Part shown: in pieces, positions 1 to 13,029 of the stretch
Layout of the letters: every line of letters starts with the position of its first letter
Position numbering within the stretch: position 1 is the stretch's first letter
Origin: Apis mellifera
Taxonomy: Eukaryota > Arthropoda > Insecta > Hymenoptera > Apidae
Direction of reading: 5' to 3'
DNA: 64,000 bases
NCBI RefSeq assembly: GCF_003254395.2
Contig: NC_037643.1
Coordinates: forward strand, 16,791,463 to 16,855,462
Made by a program: the position numbers and the translations under genes
Notes under the pieces: model-generated
What the model was told of the DNA's origin: nothing
What the model saw: the letters and a program-made list of their open reading frames with translations, nothing else
Database searches by the model: none

Positions 1-2917
1 CAATATGGTTAGTTGCACCACTCGTTTCAAAATTACCAAGTGCAGTACAAGGTCGAGTTTTAAAAGTAGCGGGTCAAGTATTAGAATCTGGAAATTGGTC
101 AAAGACAGCAACAGGTCGTGAGAGAAATAGATCAAAATCACCATCTCTATTTAATCATCAACCTTTCCTTTCGTTAGTACTCACTTGCCTTAAAGGTCAA
201 GATGATCAAAGAGAAGGTCTTCTAATGTCTCTACATTCACAATTATCACAGTTCTTAAATATTAGTAAAGAAGAGAAAAATTTCGCTACCGAAGATCCTA
301 AAACGAGAGAAGTATTGCAAGATGCATTGCAATTAAGATTTAGTCTCGTCGGTGGAGTTTTCGATACTATACAAAGAAATACTACCGCTACCACAGATTG
401 GGCTATTTTATTGGTTCAGTTGGTTAGCTATGGTGTTATAGATTTAAATAATAATTCCGAATTATTTACCACTGTCATAGATATGTTAGCAACTTTGATA
501 CATTCTACACTAGTTTCTGATTCACAATCTGAAAAAGACGAAAATAAGAAACACTATCAAAATTTGATGAAAAAATTAAAAAAGGAACTTGGTGATAGAA
601 ATTCTTCCAGTATTCGATATGTCAGACAATTGTTACCACTGCCAAAATTAACAATGGAAGTTATTACATGTGAGCCAGTTGGATGTTTAACAGACACAAA
701 AGGCAATAAAATAGCTGGTTTTGATAGTATTGATAAGAAACAGGTAAAGAAATATAAATTAAAATATTTTGTATAGTATTTTAATTTAATAAGAGAAAAA
801 AAAATGATACAAACGTATGTTAAATTAGGGTCTGCAAGTATGTGATTCTCAAAGAGTATCTGCATGGGAAGTATTAGAAGGCCATAAAAATCCAGCACCT
901 ATTTCCTGGGCTTGGTTTAGAGCAGTTAAATTAGAACGTAAACCTCTTACATACCAAAATGCTCATAAACTTTTACGATATCATACACACAGTCAAATTA
1001 GACCTCCTAGTCATTATTTGGATCCACCACCATTACCTCCAGAAGATTTAGAACCAGACAAAAAGGAATCAGAACCTGGCAAAGCTGATACACCTATGAG
1101 TATTGATTCCCCTGGAAGAGTAACAGGCAGTGTTGGTGGTAGTGGAATTGGTAATACTATTACCAATAGCAAAGGAAAGGCTATGAAAACTCGAAGACAT
1201 AGAAGAAATAAAGGAGCTGCTACACCTACTACACCTGTCTCACAGCAAATTCAGGTTTTTTCTTGACTTTTTATTTCAATTTTTAATATTTTTTTCAATT
1301 TTTAATATTTTTTATATTTTGTATGAAGCAACCACCAAATCAACTACAACAAATGGCATTTGGAAATCAACAAGTACCTGTCAGTCAACAACCTGGAATG
1401 TTTACTAATCAACCACCACAACATCAACAACCTTGGTATACTAATCAACAAACTCATACACCAGCTCAACAATATGGATATGGTCAACAATTACCACCAA
1501 CTCCTGTTGGACCAAGATATGATAGGCCAGGCATGAACAATCAATCAAAACAAGCACTTTCTCACATGTTACGTTTACGATTACCGTCCAATCAATTAAT
1601 AAATTCTCAACAACAACCAAATGCTACACCTGTTGGTGGACCAGGAGCGTTTCAAGGAATGCAGAGACAACAATTCATTAGGCAACAATTAAGAGCTCAA
1701 CATGGAGCTCCTAATATTAATCCACAACAAGGAATGTTTGCTTCACAACAACAGCAACAGCAGCCACAACAACAAGGAATGTACACTGGAATGCAGCAAG
1801 GTAATATAATGATAATTTATTTTATGTAATAAATATCTTAAAAATTATAACATATACTACAAATAATATATTTTAGCAGGAATGAATCAAAATTATGCAG
1901 GATATGGAGGTCAACAAATGATACCACAGCAACAACAGCAACAACAACAACAGCAGCAAGCACCTCAACAGGCGCAACAGCAGCAACAATTATTGCAGCA
2001 GCAGCAGCAGCAACAAGGTTTAATAAATCAACAACAGAATATGATGTTTACTAATCAACAACAAATAATGGGACCTCAAAGAGGACAAGAATATATACCA
2101 CAGCAACGTATGCAACCTGGAGCTACAAGACCACCGTACCTTCAGGTACCATTTAAGAAAAAAGTAGATATAATTTTAATAAAAATATTTTTAACAAACA
2201 TTTCGAAATTTTTTTGAAACGGAATTGAAAATATATTATTTATATTTTTAGGCTCCAAATGTCACAATGAATACAATGGGTCCAATGGGAGGTGGAGTTC
2301 AAAATCAACCAGCACCACCATACCGACAAACTAGTGGGAAACCTGGTACAGTTGGAGTAACAGGTGTAGGTACTAGTAATGTTGGTTTACAACAAAATCA
2401 ACAATTTCAACAGGTAAGTTTATTATACTATTTTTTTTGTATCACAGATTTGAAATATCTTAATATAGAATTGTATCATATTGAAAATTTTGATTTATTT
2501 CAATTGTATAATATCATGTAAAAAAAACAAGTAATGAAATTTTTTATAAATTTTAATTTTTTTATAATTAAAAAAATCAAAAGTATCATCATAATTTTAT
2601 TGCATTGCATTAAGTCTATTTATACATATAAAAAAATATAAATATAACATATACATATTTTTAGATTAAATTTATTTTAAACAATTAGCTTTAATTATTT
2701 GAATTATTAGCAACAGGCGATAAACCAACAACGTATGAGGCAACAAATGCTTGCAATGCAACAACAACAACAAGCACAACAACAACAACAAGCACAACAG
2801 CAGCAACAACAAGGTAATGCTGCTGGACAACAACCAACTCAGCAATTGGTAACGCATTTACAGCGGCACTTGAGTCAACCACCGCAACATTATCAACATC
2901 AACCGCCGCCTTATTAG
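1..2917 (+). CDS. Med12: Mediator complex subunit 12 (Med12/kohtalo), C-terminal part
   Basis: Med12 is part of the Mediator CDK8 kinase module in the nucleus and activates CDK8 through cyclin C. The window starts inside an exon (codon frame begins at base 3). Exons read 1-743, 829-1254, 1329-1800, 1880-2145, 2252-2413 and 2711-2917, all with GT/AG borders and matching phases, giving about 757 residues and a TAG stop. Strong family matches are APLVSKLPSAVQGRVLK, QPFLSLVLTCLKGQDDQREG, VRQLLPLPK and CEPVGCLTDTKGNKIAGFDS, followed by a Pro/Gln-rich stretch and a glutamine-rich (opa-type) tail ending LVTHLQRHLSQPP. The N-terminal kinase-activating part lies outside the window. The glutamine runs mix CAA and CAG, and two of the splice acceptors lie next to CAG/CAA codons. 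Identity is secure; the weak donor after 1254 (GTTTTT) is the least certain border. Confidence 0.93.
1925..2017 (+). repeat. Imperfect CAA/CAG repeat coding polyglutamine (Med12 opa tract 1)
   Basis: This run of mixed CAA and CAG codons in Med12 exon 4 codes for an almost pure glutamine tract with single Ala/Pro/Leu breaks. The mixed codons should make it more stable than a pure CAG run. Confidence 0.9.
2757..2815 (+). repeat. CAA/CAG repeat coding polyglutamine/alanine (Med12 opa tract 2)
   Basis: This is a second glutamine tract, in the last Med12 exon, with repeated QQQAQQQQ units. Read on the opposite strand the same bases give a spurious leucine-rich frame, which is not a gene. Confidence 0.85.
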
Positions 2918-3036
2918 GATTTAATATGTAAATAATTACGATAATTGTATAATTTACATAAAGCGTGTAAATCTAGTTCACAAGAGTTATGTAACTTAAT
3001 TTACAATGAATGTGTAAAGCGTGCCATGACAAAGGC

Positions 3037-3042
3037 AATAAA
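3037..3042 (+). terminator. Med12 polyadenylation signal AATAAA
   Basis: A canonical AATAAA lies 120 bases after the Med12 stop, in a less A+T-biased 3' UTR. It is the first such hexamer after the stop, so it is the likely cleavage signal. Confidence 0.7.
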
Positions 3043-4587
3043 ATGAAAGGAATTTCAGAAAAGCATTAAAAATTATTTTTTTAGTTTTTACTTCTTTTTA
3101 ATATTAATAGTTTGTATACAAAAAACTTTTATTTATTTTTTTTAACAATTTATGATTCATATATTTGCAAATCAAATATATGAATCATATATTATAATAC
3201 AAATTTTTTTTTATAAAATTGATAAATTGCATATCAATTTTTTGAAATTATTAATAGTAAATAGTATATAACTTATTTATTAAATTGATTACAGATAAAC
3301 AATTAAATAAAATTTGATTATTAATATTAATAAAATTTATTATTTTATATATCTGCATTAAATATTCTAAATATGAATACAAAAAATAAATTTATCAATA
3401 TCTTTATTAATATAAAAATATTTTATATTAGTAAAAATATTTATGAAATATAACATTTTTTTTTTACAAAATTTATAAAAAAGAAAATAACTTTTTAAAA
3501 TATTATATTATATAGTATAAATATAAATATAAATATATAAATATAAATATATAAATATAAATATTATATATTATATAAGTTTATTATAGATTAACCAACA
3601 TTATTACTTAATTTATTATATAATAAATGTATTAATAAAAATATAAACAAAAAGACAAATAATAAATATATAAATAATATAAATATACACATAAATAATA
3701 TAAAATTATTTTTTTTTAATATCTTTTAATAATTATTTATTTAAATATTAAATATATATTTTTTATATAAATATATTATATATTTATAAAAAATATATAT
3801 TATAATATTTTAATTCTTTTTGATTTTAATCTATTAATCTATTAATACTATACTCAGTTAAATTCAAAATTTATTTAAATTATATTTAATTATTGTAAAT
3901 ATTTTATTATTATAATCATTTCAAATATTATTTTAATATTAAAATATATAAATTTTAATCACATGATTTTGTTCATGTCCAATAATTCGACTCAATGAAA
4001 ATAATTTTATTATTTAGATAAAATTATTATATAATGACAAAATAATATTATATAAAAAAATATTTATATTATTTTTATATTACTGAATCAAGTTATTATA
4101 TACAAATGAAATGAATATATAAATGAAATAAATTAAATTATTAAAATTTAAAATAGAAATATGAAATAAAAATACGCATTTTAAATAACAATGTTAATAT
4201 TCTATTCATATTTTGTCAGCCAATAACTAAAATTATATTTTTATATATCATTTTTCATAATTTACTGACATGTATTGTTGTATCCTGAAAATTTTCTCTT
4301 GGAAAAAAAATATTTCTTATAACATATTTCTTGTATTCGTCCTTCGATAACATTTAAATTTAATATAAAATTTTGTTATATTATTATAATTAGAAAAGAT
4401 ATCTATAGAAGATAATTTATTTAAATGAAATAAATAATTCTTATAAATAAAATAATGTTTTATAAAGAAATAAAATATAATAATTTTTTAGCAAAATTAT
4501 TATATTCATATTTATGTTACAAAAAACATATCTTTTTTTTAAATACACTAGTAAAATTTATATGATATTTCCGTTAATGAAAGTTAG
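3043..4587. other. Intergenic A+T-rich DNA between Med12 and RpS23
   Basis: About 1.5 kb of very A+T-rich, low-complexity sequence, including an ATAAATAT-type run near 3520-3570. Apart from the inverted repeat at 3151-3189 I see no coding or RNA feature. Confidence 0.6.
3151..3189. repeat. Perfect 17-bp inverted repeat with 5-base loop
   Basis: TATGATTCATATATTTG (3151-3167) is followed by CAAAT and then its exact reverse complement (3173-3189). It sits about 110 bases after the Med12 poly(A) signal. It could be a short hairpin in the terminal transcript, a remnant of a small inverted-repeat element, or chance in A+T-rich DNA. Confidence 0.8.
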
Positions 4588-4600
4588 TTCTCTTCCGGTT
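4588..4600 (+). promoter_or_regulatory. Likely TOP-type transcription start region of RpS23
   Basis: A pyrimidine-rich stretch (TTCTCTTCC) lies 20-32 bases upstream of the RpS23 start codon. Ribosomal protein mRNAs typically begin within such a 5' terminal oligopyrimidine tract, which couples translation to TOR signalling. The exact start base is inferred. Confidence 0.55.
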
Positions 4601-4619
4601 ATACGGCGTACTGAGTAAG

Positions 4620-5474
4620 ATGGGTAAGTAGTTGATGTTAAAATTATGTTGTTTTTAAAAAATTTAAATTTTCATCATTAAATATATATTGTCTTTACTG
4701 ATTATTTAATGCTCTCAATTATAATTTTTTTAAATTATTTAATAAAAAGTTCTTAACTAATTTATTTTAAATTATATTGAATACAATGTTGCATATGTAT
4801 CTGTAAAATTAATTAAATTTATCATGAAATTAATGTTTTATTTTTTATAATGTATAACATTTCTTATTTTTTTAATGAGAAATACAAGCAATAAATTAAA
4901 ATTAAAAAAAAATTAAATAATATTAAACAAAAATTACCTATAACCTAACTTTTTATTAATAGGTAAACCGCGTGGTCTTCGTACTGCACGTAAGCATGTA
5001 AATCACAGACGCGATCAACGTTGGAATGATAAAGATTATAAAAAAGCTCATTTGGGTACAAGGTGGAAGGCCAATCCATTCGGTGGTGCTTCTCATGCAA
5101 AGGGTATTGTATTAGAAAAAGTGTATGTATACTTATATTAATATTTTTTTTATTTGAAATGTTTTTGTAAATATTTATTTATTATAATTAAATGTTACTT
5201 TTTTAGTGGCGTAGAAGCGAAACAGCCGAATTCTGCTATCCGTAAATGCGTACGAGTACAATTAATTAAAAATGGCAAGAAAATTACAGCTTTTGTACCT
5301 AGAGACGGTTGTTTAAATAATATTGAGGAAAATGATGAAGTTTTAGTCGCAGGATTTGGTCGTAAAGGTCATGCTGTAGGTGATATTCCAGGAGTTCGAT
5401 TCAAAGTAGTGAAAGTTGCTAATGTTTCATTACTTGCACTTTATAAAGAAAAGAAAGAGCGACCTAGATCATAG
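4620..5474 (+). CDS. RpS23: 40S ribosomal protein S23 (uS12)
   Basis: RpS23 belongs to the decoding centre of the small ribosomal subunit in the cytosol. Three exons, 4620-4623, 4963-5122 and 5207-5474, join in phase to 143 residues, exactly the usual length. The first exon codes only ATG plus one base before a GTAAGT donor, typical of ribosomal protein genes. The protein begins MGKPRGLRTARK and contains the uS12 signature KQPNSAIRKCVRVQLIKNGK. Pro62 in that motif is the residue hydroxylated by OGFOD1 in other animals. A highly basic N-terminus and the end KKERPRS fit the family. It is transcribed toward HAUS7, with stops 157 bases apart. Confidence 0.98.
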
Positions 5475-5494
5475 AATTATTGTCATGTATTTCT

Positions 5495-5500
5495 AATAAA
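5495..5500 (+). terminator. RpS23 polyadenylation signal AATAAA
   Basis: AATAAA lies 20 bases after the RpS23 stop, giving a very short 3' UTR and leaving room for the convergent HAUS7 end. Confidence 0.75.
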
Positions 5501-5631
5501 TCTATATAAAAGTTTTTAAATAAATTAATATATTATTATTTTACCTATAAATATTTTATTTTAATGAAATTACATAAAATATAAATTTAGAAATTGATTT
5601 AAAGAACACTTCAGAAAATTAGTATTACAAA

Positions 5632-6508
5632 TTAATTTTCCAATTTAATATTTATAGCTTCTTCAGTATTTCTCACAGTATTTTCAATAATTTCACTTAA
5701 TGGAGTATTTGATTTCTTTATTTCTTTTGGTATATTGGTCTCCAATATTTCTTTCCTTGCTTGTAGAAACTAAATATTAATTTATTATGAAAATTATAAA
5801 TATTTTTATAAATTAATGTTAATATTAATAGATATAAAAATATAAACCTGTGTTAAAGAAGAAAAATTTGTATATATATCATTAATATCGGCATCCATGG
5901 AATGTATATTATTTGTTACAGTTTTTGTATCAAAAATTGAATTGCATGATTCAATTGATGAAAATGTTTCTATAAATTTTTTTTTCTCTTCATTAAATAA
6001 TAAATCTTGATCAATTTTATTATTTTCCTTATTTTCATCCTATATTTTTTATATTTTGATATATTATTTTAGCATAAAATATATAAAAAAATATTCAGGC
6101 AAATAAAAATATAAAATTTAAAAGATAATTCTAAAAATTAAAATAAATATAAATATTCATACAAAAATATCTATTAAAACTTACTTTTCAAAAATTGTAA
6201 TTGAATTATAAATAATTCAATTATATATTGATGAAGTGAGATAAATTATCTCCTAACATTTTTATATATCAATTTTTATATTTGTTTCATTTAATTCAAA
6301 TATTTTGTATAGTATTATATAATATTATATAATGCAATCAACAAAGAAATGATTATAATATAAATTATTAAATTAATTTATAAATCATGGAAATAAATAG
6401 TGCATTAAAAAAAATTTGAAAATAGATATTAAAATTAAATATATGCATATTTACATGATTTTCTTGAAATCCAAATAAAAAATATATTAAATATATTATA
6501 ATATAATA

Positions 6509-6571
<63 letters not shown>

Positions 6572-6818
6572 TATATTTACTTACTGTTTCATTAAAAATC
6601 ATTCCTTTTTCAGTTATATTCCAATTACATATCACTTCACATGGATCATGTTCCATTAAATATTCTTTGTTTTCAGATTTACAAATTGATGATAATTCTT
6701 GATGTTCATTCAAACATTTTTGTAAATTGTCAAAATATTCTATAGATTCAGAATAATTTAATTGGGGTTCAATGTTATATGTGAATGTATTTGAATTTTC
6801 AATTGTATAAACCTGACA

Positions 6819-6874
<56 letters not shown>

Positions 6875-7686
6875 TATATAAATATTATATATACTAAATA
6901 TATGATATATAAAGCATAATAATAAATTTTTCAAAAATGGCTCATAATAAAAAAAAAAAATACATCAAAACATATTATATAGAATATATACAAAAAATCT
7001 GAAATGAATTACAAAAATATATATATTAATTTTGAAGATAATAACTTATGCTATATATATCTCATTTAATATATATAAGTCTAAATTATATATTTATTTT
7101 TCAAATATTTATTTATTACATTTAATATATCATCAGTTGACTTTTTTATATCATATTTAATTTCAGAAGATTCTATAAATATACATTTTATAAAATCTAA
7201 TAATAATCTTAAAGTTGGAATTTGTTTTTCCAATGAACAATTTCCCTGCAAATAAGTACAATTTTATTATGTACAAATAACATAAAAAATTAAAAAAATA
7301 ATACAAAGAATTTAATAAATTACAAACCAATAATAATTTCTTATTACTGCAAATACCAATTTCAGAATAAGACGTTAATAATTCTTCTGTAAAAAATGAA
7401 AATGATCAATAATTCTTTTGTAAAAAAAATCTTATTTAAAATATTAAAAATATTAAATATTATACAATTATAACAAACCTTCTAAAGCAGTGCCTTTTAA
7501 TTTTTGTAATTTTACAGCTGTTGCAGGAGATTTTTCAGCCAAAAGCCAAGACAATAACGAAAGTCGATTTTCTCCACCAAGAATTGTTAATTCTAAATTT
7601 TTTATTGACGCTGTTGTAATTTTTGGATATCTTATTTGTACTAAAATGTTATAAAAATCGGTCATAAGTTCTTCTATATTACTCAT
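5632..7686 (-). CDS. HAUS7: HAUS augmin-like complex subunit 7
   Basis: Augmin recruits gamma-tubulin to spindle microtubules so that new microtubules branch from old ones. Six exons on the minus strand, 7686-7479, 7386-7328, 7245-7120, 6812-6585, 6039-5848 and 5769-5632, join with GT/AG sites and matching phases to 316 residues. The order of short motifs follows vertebrate HAUS7 (about 370 residues): a paired NRLSLLSWLL stretch, KLKGTALE, then EIGIC, LLLGNCSLEKQ and LLLDFIK, and a later HDPCEVICNWN segment. Similarity is low overall, as usual for augmin subunits in insects, so the family call is inferred from motif order. The start is the first ATG (MSNIEELMTDFYN); a GTG four codons upstream is not a credible start. 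It lies downstream of KIF4 on the same strand. Confidence 0.68.
6508..6560. repeat. (AT)n microsatellite
   Basis: Alternating AT run of about 50 bases, with one G at 6527, in a HAUS7 intron just after the 6585 donor. Confidence 0.9.
6829..6872. repeat. (TA)n microsatellite
   Basis: Alternating TA run of about 44 bases in the HAUS7 intron just upstream of the exon beginning at 6812 on the minus strand. Confidence 0.9.
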
Positions 7687-8396
7687 TATTATAAACACAA
7701 TATGTTAATCTTTGTTTTATTATATATAAATTATATTTTATATTTCATTTATTTTATTTTTGAATCTTTTAATATATATCTTTTTATAATAATTTATAAT
7801 AATGCAAATTAAATAAAAGAACGCATAGTTACAATTCAAAGTAAATTACTTGTAAATGTATAACAACGACATCTATAAAATTACATATATTTTAGTACTG
7901 TGTTGCTAGTAAGTTGGCAATGAAAAGAATATGGATTTGATTGGTCAATTTTTATAAATCTAATATAAAAATATTTCATATTTTATTAATAAAATTGTAT
8001 CACAAAAAAAAACAAAATTTTATAAAAATTAGGATTTTACTGTAAAAAGTTTAAATTTTTATTTTTGTAATAATTTTTTATAATTTTAAACATATCAAAT
8101 AAAATAAAGTGATATAATAATATCAATTATATTTTGTTACAAAGTATAAAATTTTATTGTCATTACTTAATAAGTATACAATTAAATAACGATTATTAAA
8201 TTTATGTATAATTAATAGCTAATTCCTTATAACTATAAAATTTAATTAATATTCAATAGTCAGAAAATATTGCTTTCTGTTTGTAAAATATTTTTGAAAA
8301 ATTATGATACAAAATATATTTTTTTTAATTTGTACTTTTGACCACTTTCAATATAGTACACTATTGTTGACATTGATAATGCTGATAACATTACTA
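7687..8396. other. Spacer between KIF4 and HAUS7
   Basis: This 710-base gap holds the KIF4 3' UTR and the HAUS7 promoter, both on the minus strand. It is A+T-rich and I recognise no TATA box or other defined motif in it. Confidence 0.6.
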
Positions 8397-11300
8397 TTAA
8401 TCCAGCAATCTATTTAAAGAAAACAAATAAAATTTTAAATCAAATTAAAGTTATTATATAATTGAAAATATATAAATACAATGTAAATACCTTGGTTTTT
8501 TAACAAGTTCGTCACATTTTTCTCTTTCTTCTTCTATATTTTCTACAAACAATGTACGATTTAACTAAAAATAAAAAATAAATGTATAATAATCATATAT
8601 ACTTTATAATGTAATTTTAAGTAATTATCATGTAATTAATTATAAATTTACATTTTTTTTATCTCTATTTTGACAATGCTCCAGAGTACATTTACAATTA
8701 TTGCCACATATAGCTTTTCTTTTACGACATTTGCAAATACGTGTAGCACAAGTTGTTTTACAATTACATTTTATATCACCATTTAATGTTTCTTTTAGTG
8801 ACATATCTTCAAATGGCAAATTTTTCGTTGTATTCTGAAAAAATTATATTATTAGTTACAATTAAATAATTGGAAGAATATTGAAAAAAATATGCTTAAT
8901 CGATAAATTACAATAAGACTTTGTACGCGATTGTAAAGTGGCGTTCGTTTCCAATCTGGATCTTTTTCAATATCATCATCTTCTTCATTATTACTATCAT
9001 CTGTTAAAGGAAACTCTTCTATCTCTACTTTTCTTATTATTTTTGGTTTCATATTTTCTTTATTTTGTATTTTATTCGAGAGCTGAAAAATTAAAAAAAA
9101 AAAACAGAATAGAACAATTATGATATTTTAATTGATTTAATAATAAAATTGAAAACAATATATTAACTGTTTGTTCAAGCTTTTGACATTTTTCTTTGTA
9201 AAGCTCCAATTCTTCTCTTAATTTGTTGTTATCTTCATTTTCATATTCTTCAATACTATGTGTATCATTTAGTACAAGTTGCTTTGACATGCATTCTTTT
9301 TTCTGTTTAACATAATATTCATCCATCTGTGCTTGCAACAGTTCATATTTTTCCTAAAATTATATTATAATAATATAATAATAATAATAAATATATTATA
9401 ATAATAAAAATTATTATTATAAAATTATGATGAAAAACTATAATGATAAAGATAAATAAACTATAATGATAACTATAAAGATTAATATTAATATTAATAT
9501 AATAAAGATTAATATTAAATTGAAAGATAAATTATATAAAAAAAGATGTTATATAAAGAATTAAATTTTTTTTCACATATATTTTACTATTCATACAAAC
9601 CATAAATTCAGATTCTTTTATACATTGTTTTCTTCTATCTTCTTCAATATATTTAAATAATAATTTCAAAGTACTTTTTGCTTCTTCCATTGAATGTATT
9701 TTTTGCCATCTTAGATGTGATCTATTTTCTAAATTAATAAATATTTACATGAAAGCATACTCATAATTCATTATAATTAATAATTACAAAAGCAAATATA
9801 TATTATATATTTAGAGTATAGAATACCTTGGTCAGATTCAATTAATTTTTGTTGAAGATCAGTAATTTGTGTATTACGTAAAGTTAAAAATTCATTAAGT
9901 TTAGCAACTTTTGTTTCATTTATATCATTACTATTTTTAAATTTTTCTAACATAGATGTCAATGATGCTCTATCTTGCATTAATTTTTCGAGAGAATATT
10001 CTGCATCAATAGTGCTTATTAATATTTCTATTTCCTGGGTTAACCAACTTTTAATTTTTTCAGTGTTAGTACTGTTAATTTTTTCTTTTCTCATAATTGT
10101 CTTTTTTTGCAAATCAAGTGCTTCCTACAAGTAACATAAAAAACAAAATTAATCAAAGCTTTAATTAAATTTTAACAAACATTTTATTTAATTTATTACT
10201 TTTAATCTCTTATTAACAGCAAAAGCTTCTTCCATTTTTCTTTTAAATACAATTTCTTGTTTGTTATGCCACATTTTTAAACGTGTTACTTCGTTCACTT
10301 GTTTTCTATTTTGATCTTTTAATCTGTTTAATTCTTTGTTTTTTGATTCTTTCCATTTTGTAAATTTATCAGATTCATTACGCATTTGTCTAATTAATTT
10401 TACTCTTGTTTGTTTTAATAATTGCATTTCATTTGTTAGATTTTTTATTTGTTGATCTTGTTTATCTTTCATTTTGACTATTTTATCTTGTTCTGTTACC
10501 TTCCGTCTTAATTCTGTTATCTTCTTTTCTAATTCTTGTACTTTTTTACGTCTACTTTCTGCTAATCTACAAAATATATAATATAAAATATAAATTTAAA
10601 AATTTAAAAAATAATTATCATGATTGAATAAATCATAATTTTGATATTTAATTAAATTTCATACTTTGAGCTAACATTATTTGTTTGTACATTTTGTAGT
10701 GCTTGCAAAAGTTCTTCCTTTTCCGCCTGAAGTGCTTTTATTTCCTGTTCCATTTCTTGTATTTCCTTAGAATAATCAACAATTTGAGATGAATTTTTTA
10801 AAAGCTGACATATAAGACTTTCCTTAATAGCAAGCTCCTTATTAATATTTTGTACTTCATTATTTCTTTTAACTTGAAGCAAAGTATGTTCTTCTTGTTT
10901 TTCATCAAAATCATCTAAACTATCTGGAGAACATATTTCCTCCATAGATGCATGTTCTATATTTTCTTCGCGGTTTATTGTAAATGTATTTGCATTAACA
11001 GATGTTATTCCATAATTTATAAGTTCTTCTGATGTCTTTTTCTGATCATTTTGAATATCTATTTATTATAAATAAAAAAGATTTATTTTAAATATTTTAT
11101 ATTATTAATTTATTATATTAAATTATTTTTTCATCGAATATCAAATAATTAAAATATTTTGTAACAAGTAAATATATTATAATATTCTAAATAAAATCAG
11201 TTAAAGAATAATAGAATTTTATAATTGTTCAATAAAATTGTTGCAAGCTATGACATAATTTTTTTAACAAGTTTAGTTACAAATAAAATGATAAAAAAAT

Positions 11301-13029
11301 AAAAATTTAATTTTAATTTTCAAATCTAATTTTTCAATTTTAAATATCTTTTTTTAAATATTAACAAACCAAAGTATAAAATTATTTGTATAAGTGAAAA
11401 ATTATTACTTACCAAGAATTTTTAAGTACAAAACTTCTAATCTTGTTCGATATTCTTGCTTATCAAGATTTTTATCAAGATCATTTAAAAGTTCTTTACA
11501 TTCTTCTAATATTTTTATCATATCAGTCTGAATTTTTTCTCTTGCTTGCTCAGCTAATTCTGCTCTTTCATGCATGGTTACAGCTTCAATTAAATTACTA
11601 TTTAATTTTTCTGTTAAATCTCTTATTTTTTTTTGCAAACATTGATTTTTTGCTTCAAGTTCTTGATGTTCAATTGGACAAGAAATTTTAATTTCATGAT
11701 CCACTAAAGCAACTTTTAATTCTTGTACTAATTTATTTAAGCGATTTATTTCTGAAATTTTTGGGTCTTGATTTATTACAGGTTTATTCTTTATTTTACA
11801 TGCTCTATCTGCATATCTTAATGTACTCAAAGTTTCATCTAAGTTATAATCTGAAAACATTTTAAATGAAACAAAAATACTAATATTAAAAATAAAATAT
11901 ATATTATATTTATAATAACCTGCTGGGCTAACACATGCTATCATGAGAGTTATGGAATTACCACCCAGAGAATCTTGCAACAATCTTGTCAGTTTACTAT
12001 CTCTATAACCAACGTATGTTGTAGAACTACCTTCACCTAATTGAGAGATAACATTTCCCAATGCCAATAAACCTTTGTTTATATTAACTCCTTCCTTAAA
12101 CCTTTCACCAGTTGCTTGAGTTTTTTTACTACGTTCAGATCCAGCTAAATCTACTAAATGAAACTTTGCAGTTGTTGCTGTATTGCTAAATTATATTTAC
12201 AAAAAAATAAAATATTAAAATATATAACATAAATGCATAAAAATTAATATATTATATTATAATTTTCAAATATATAATGCTTACAGATCATCTTTTTGAT
12301 GTTGATATATGCATACAGTAAATATTGCATGACTTCGACTACTGTTTGCATTCATTGCAGTTGCACCTGTTGCACGTCCTAAAGATCCTTGTGTTAAACA
12401 ATTCAATGCTTGTATTGCATTTGTAACTTCTTTTTCCACAAGTCCAGTAATTTTTATATTTTTACCATCATCTCTGATATCAACAATAGATTGACTTCGT
12501 TGTTTATCAGTTAATAAATCATACAATTGTTCTTGATAAAGTTCCATAAATGAAACTGTAATTTTAAAATTCCAATCTTCCTTTGATGAAATTATATTAA
12601 ATATATCATGTATTGCTCGTGGTATAATACCCATATCTTCTTTTTCAATATAATTTGTACCCATTGAATGAGTTTTACCACTACCTGTTTGACCATAAGC
12701 TAATATAGTAACATTATAGCCTATAAAAAAAAATATATATAACCATTTAAAATAAAATACAATTACAATATTTTATAGAATTATTTTAATAATATAATTT
12801 TACCTTGAAAAATATTTTTTACCATATCTTTAATAGCAGTATCATAAAATTCTTCTTGACTAACATCAGATGAAAATACATAATTAAATGTAAAAGCTTT
12901 AGCTGTATTACATACAATTATTTGTGGTTCACCAGGAACCACATCTAAACATGTTTGACAACCTCGTTCAATTTCAGTTTTTACTAATGGACGGATACGA
13001 ACAGCAACTTTAACTGAATCTTCACTCAT
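8397..13029 (-). CDS. KIF4: Chromosome-associated kinesin KIF4 (Klp3A-type)
   Basis: KIF4 is a plus-end-directed chromokinesin that limits midzone microtubule growth and helps chromosome condensation. Thirteen minus-strand exons (13029-12804, 12720-12285, 12185-11920, 11850-11413, 11058-10665, 10566-10200, 10124-9827, 9728-9601, 9353-9168, 9082-8912, 8834-8652, 8564-8491, 8409-8397) join in phase to 1,059 residues. The motor has the P-loop GQTGSGKT (85-92), switch I NANSSRSH (199-206) and switch II DLAGSE (233-238). A long coiled coil follows. The nine-Cys domain (Cys 993-1024, CNCKTTC...CKC...CKC) binds an Fe-S cluster in human KIF4A. A splice acceptor sits immediately before the chosen ATG, and an exon at 13489-13481 could add Met-Asn-Gln in frame. 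The last coding exon has only 13 bases. Confidence 0.95.

Noticed and set aside
2672..2882. Leucine/valine-rich frames on the minus strand
   Set aside because: They are the antisense reading of the Med12 CAA/CAG glutamine tract, not a membrane protein.
7687..7698. GTG start extending HAUS7 by four residues
   Set aside because: Nuclear genes rarely use GTG, and a good ATG follows directly.
11443..11691. 82-codon plus-strand frame within KIF4
   Set aside because: Shadow of the KIF4 coiled-coil exon read on the wrong strand.
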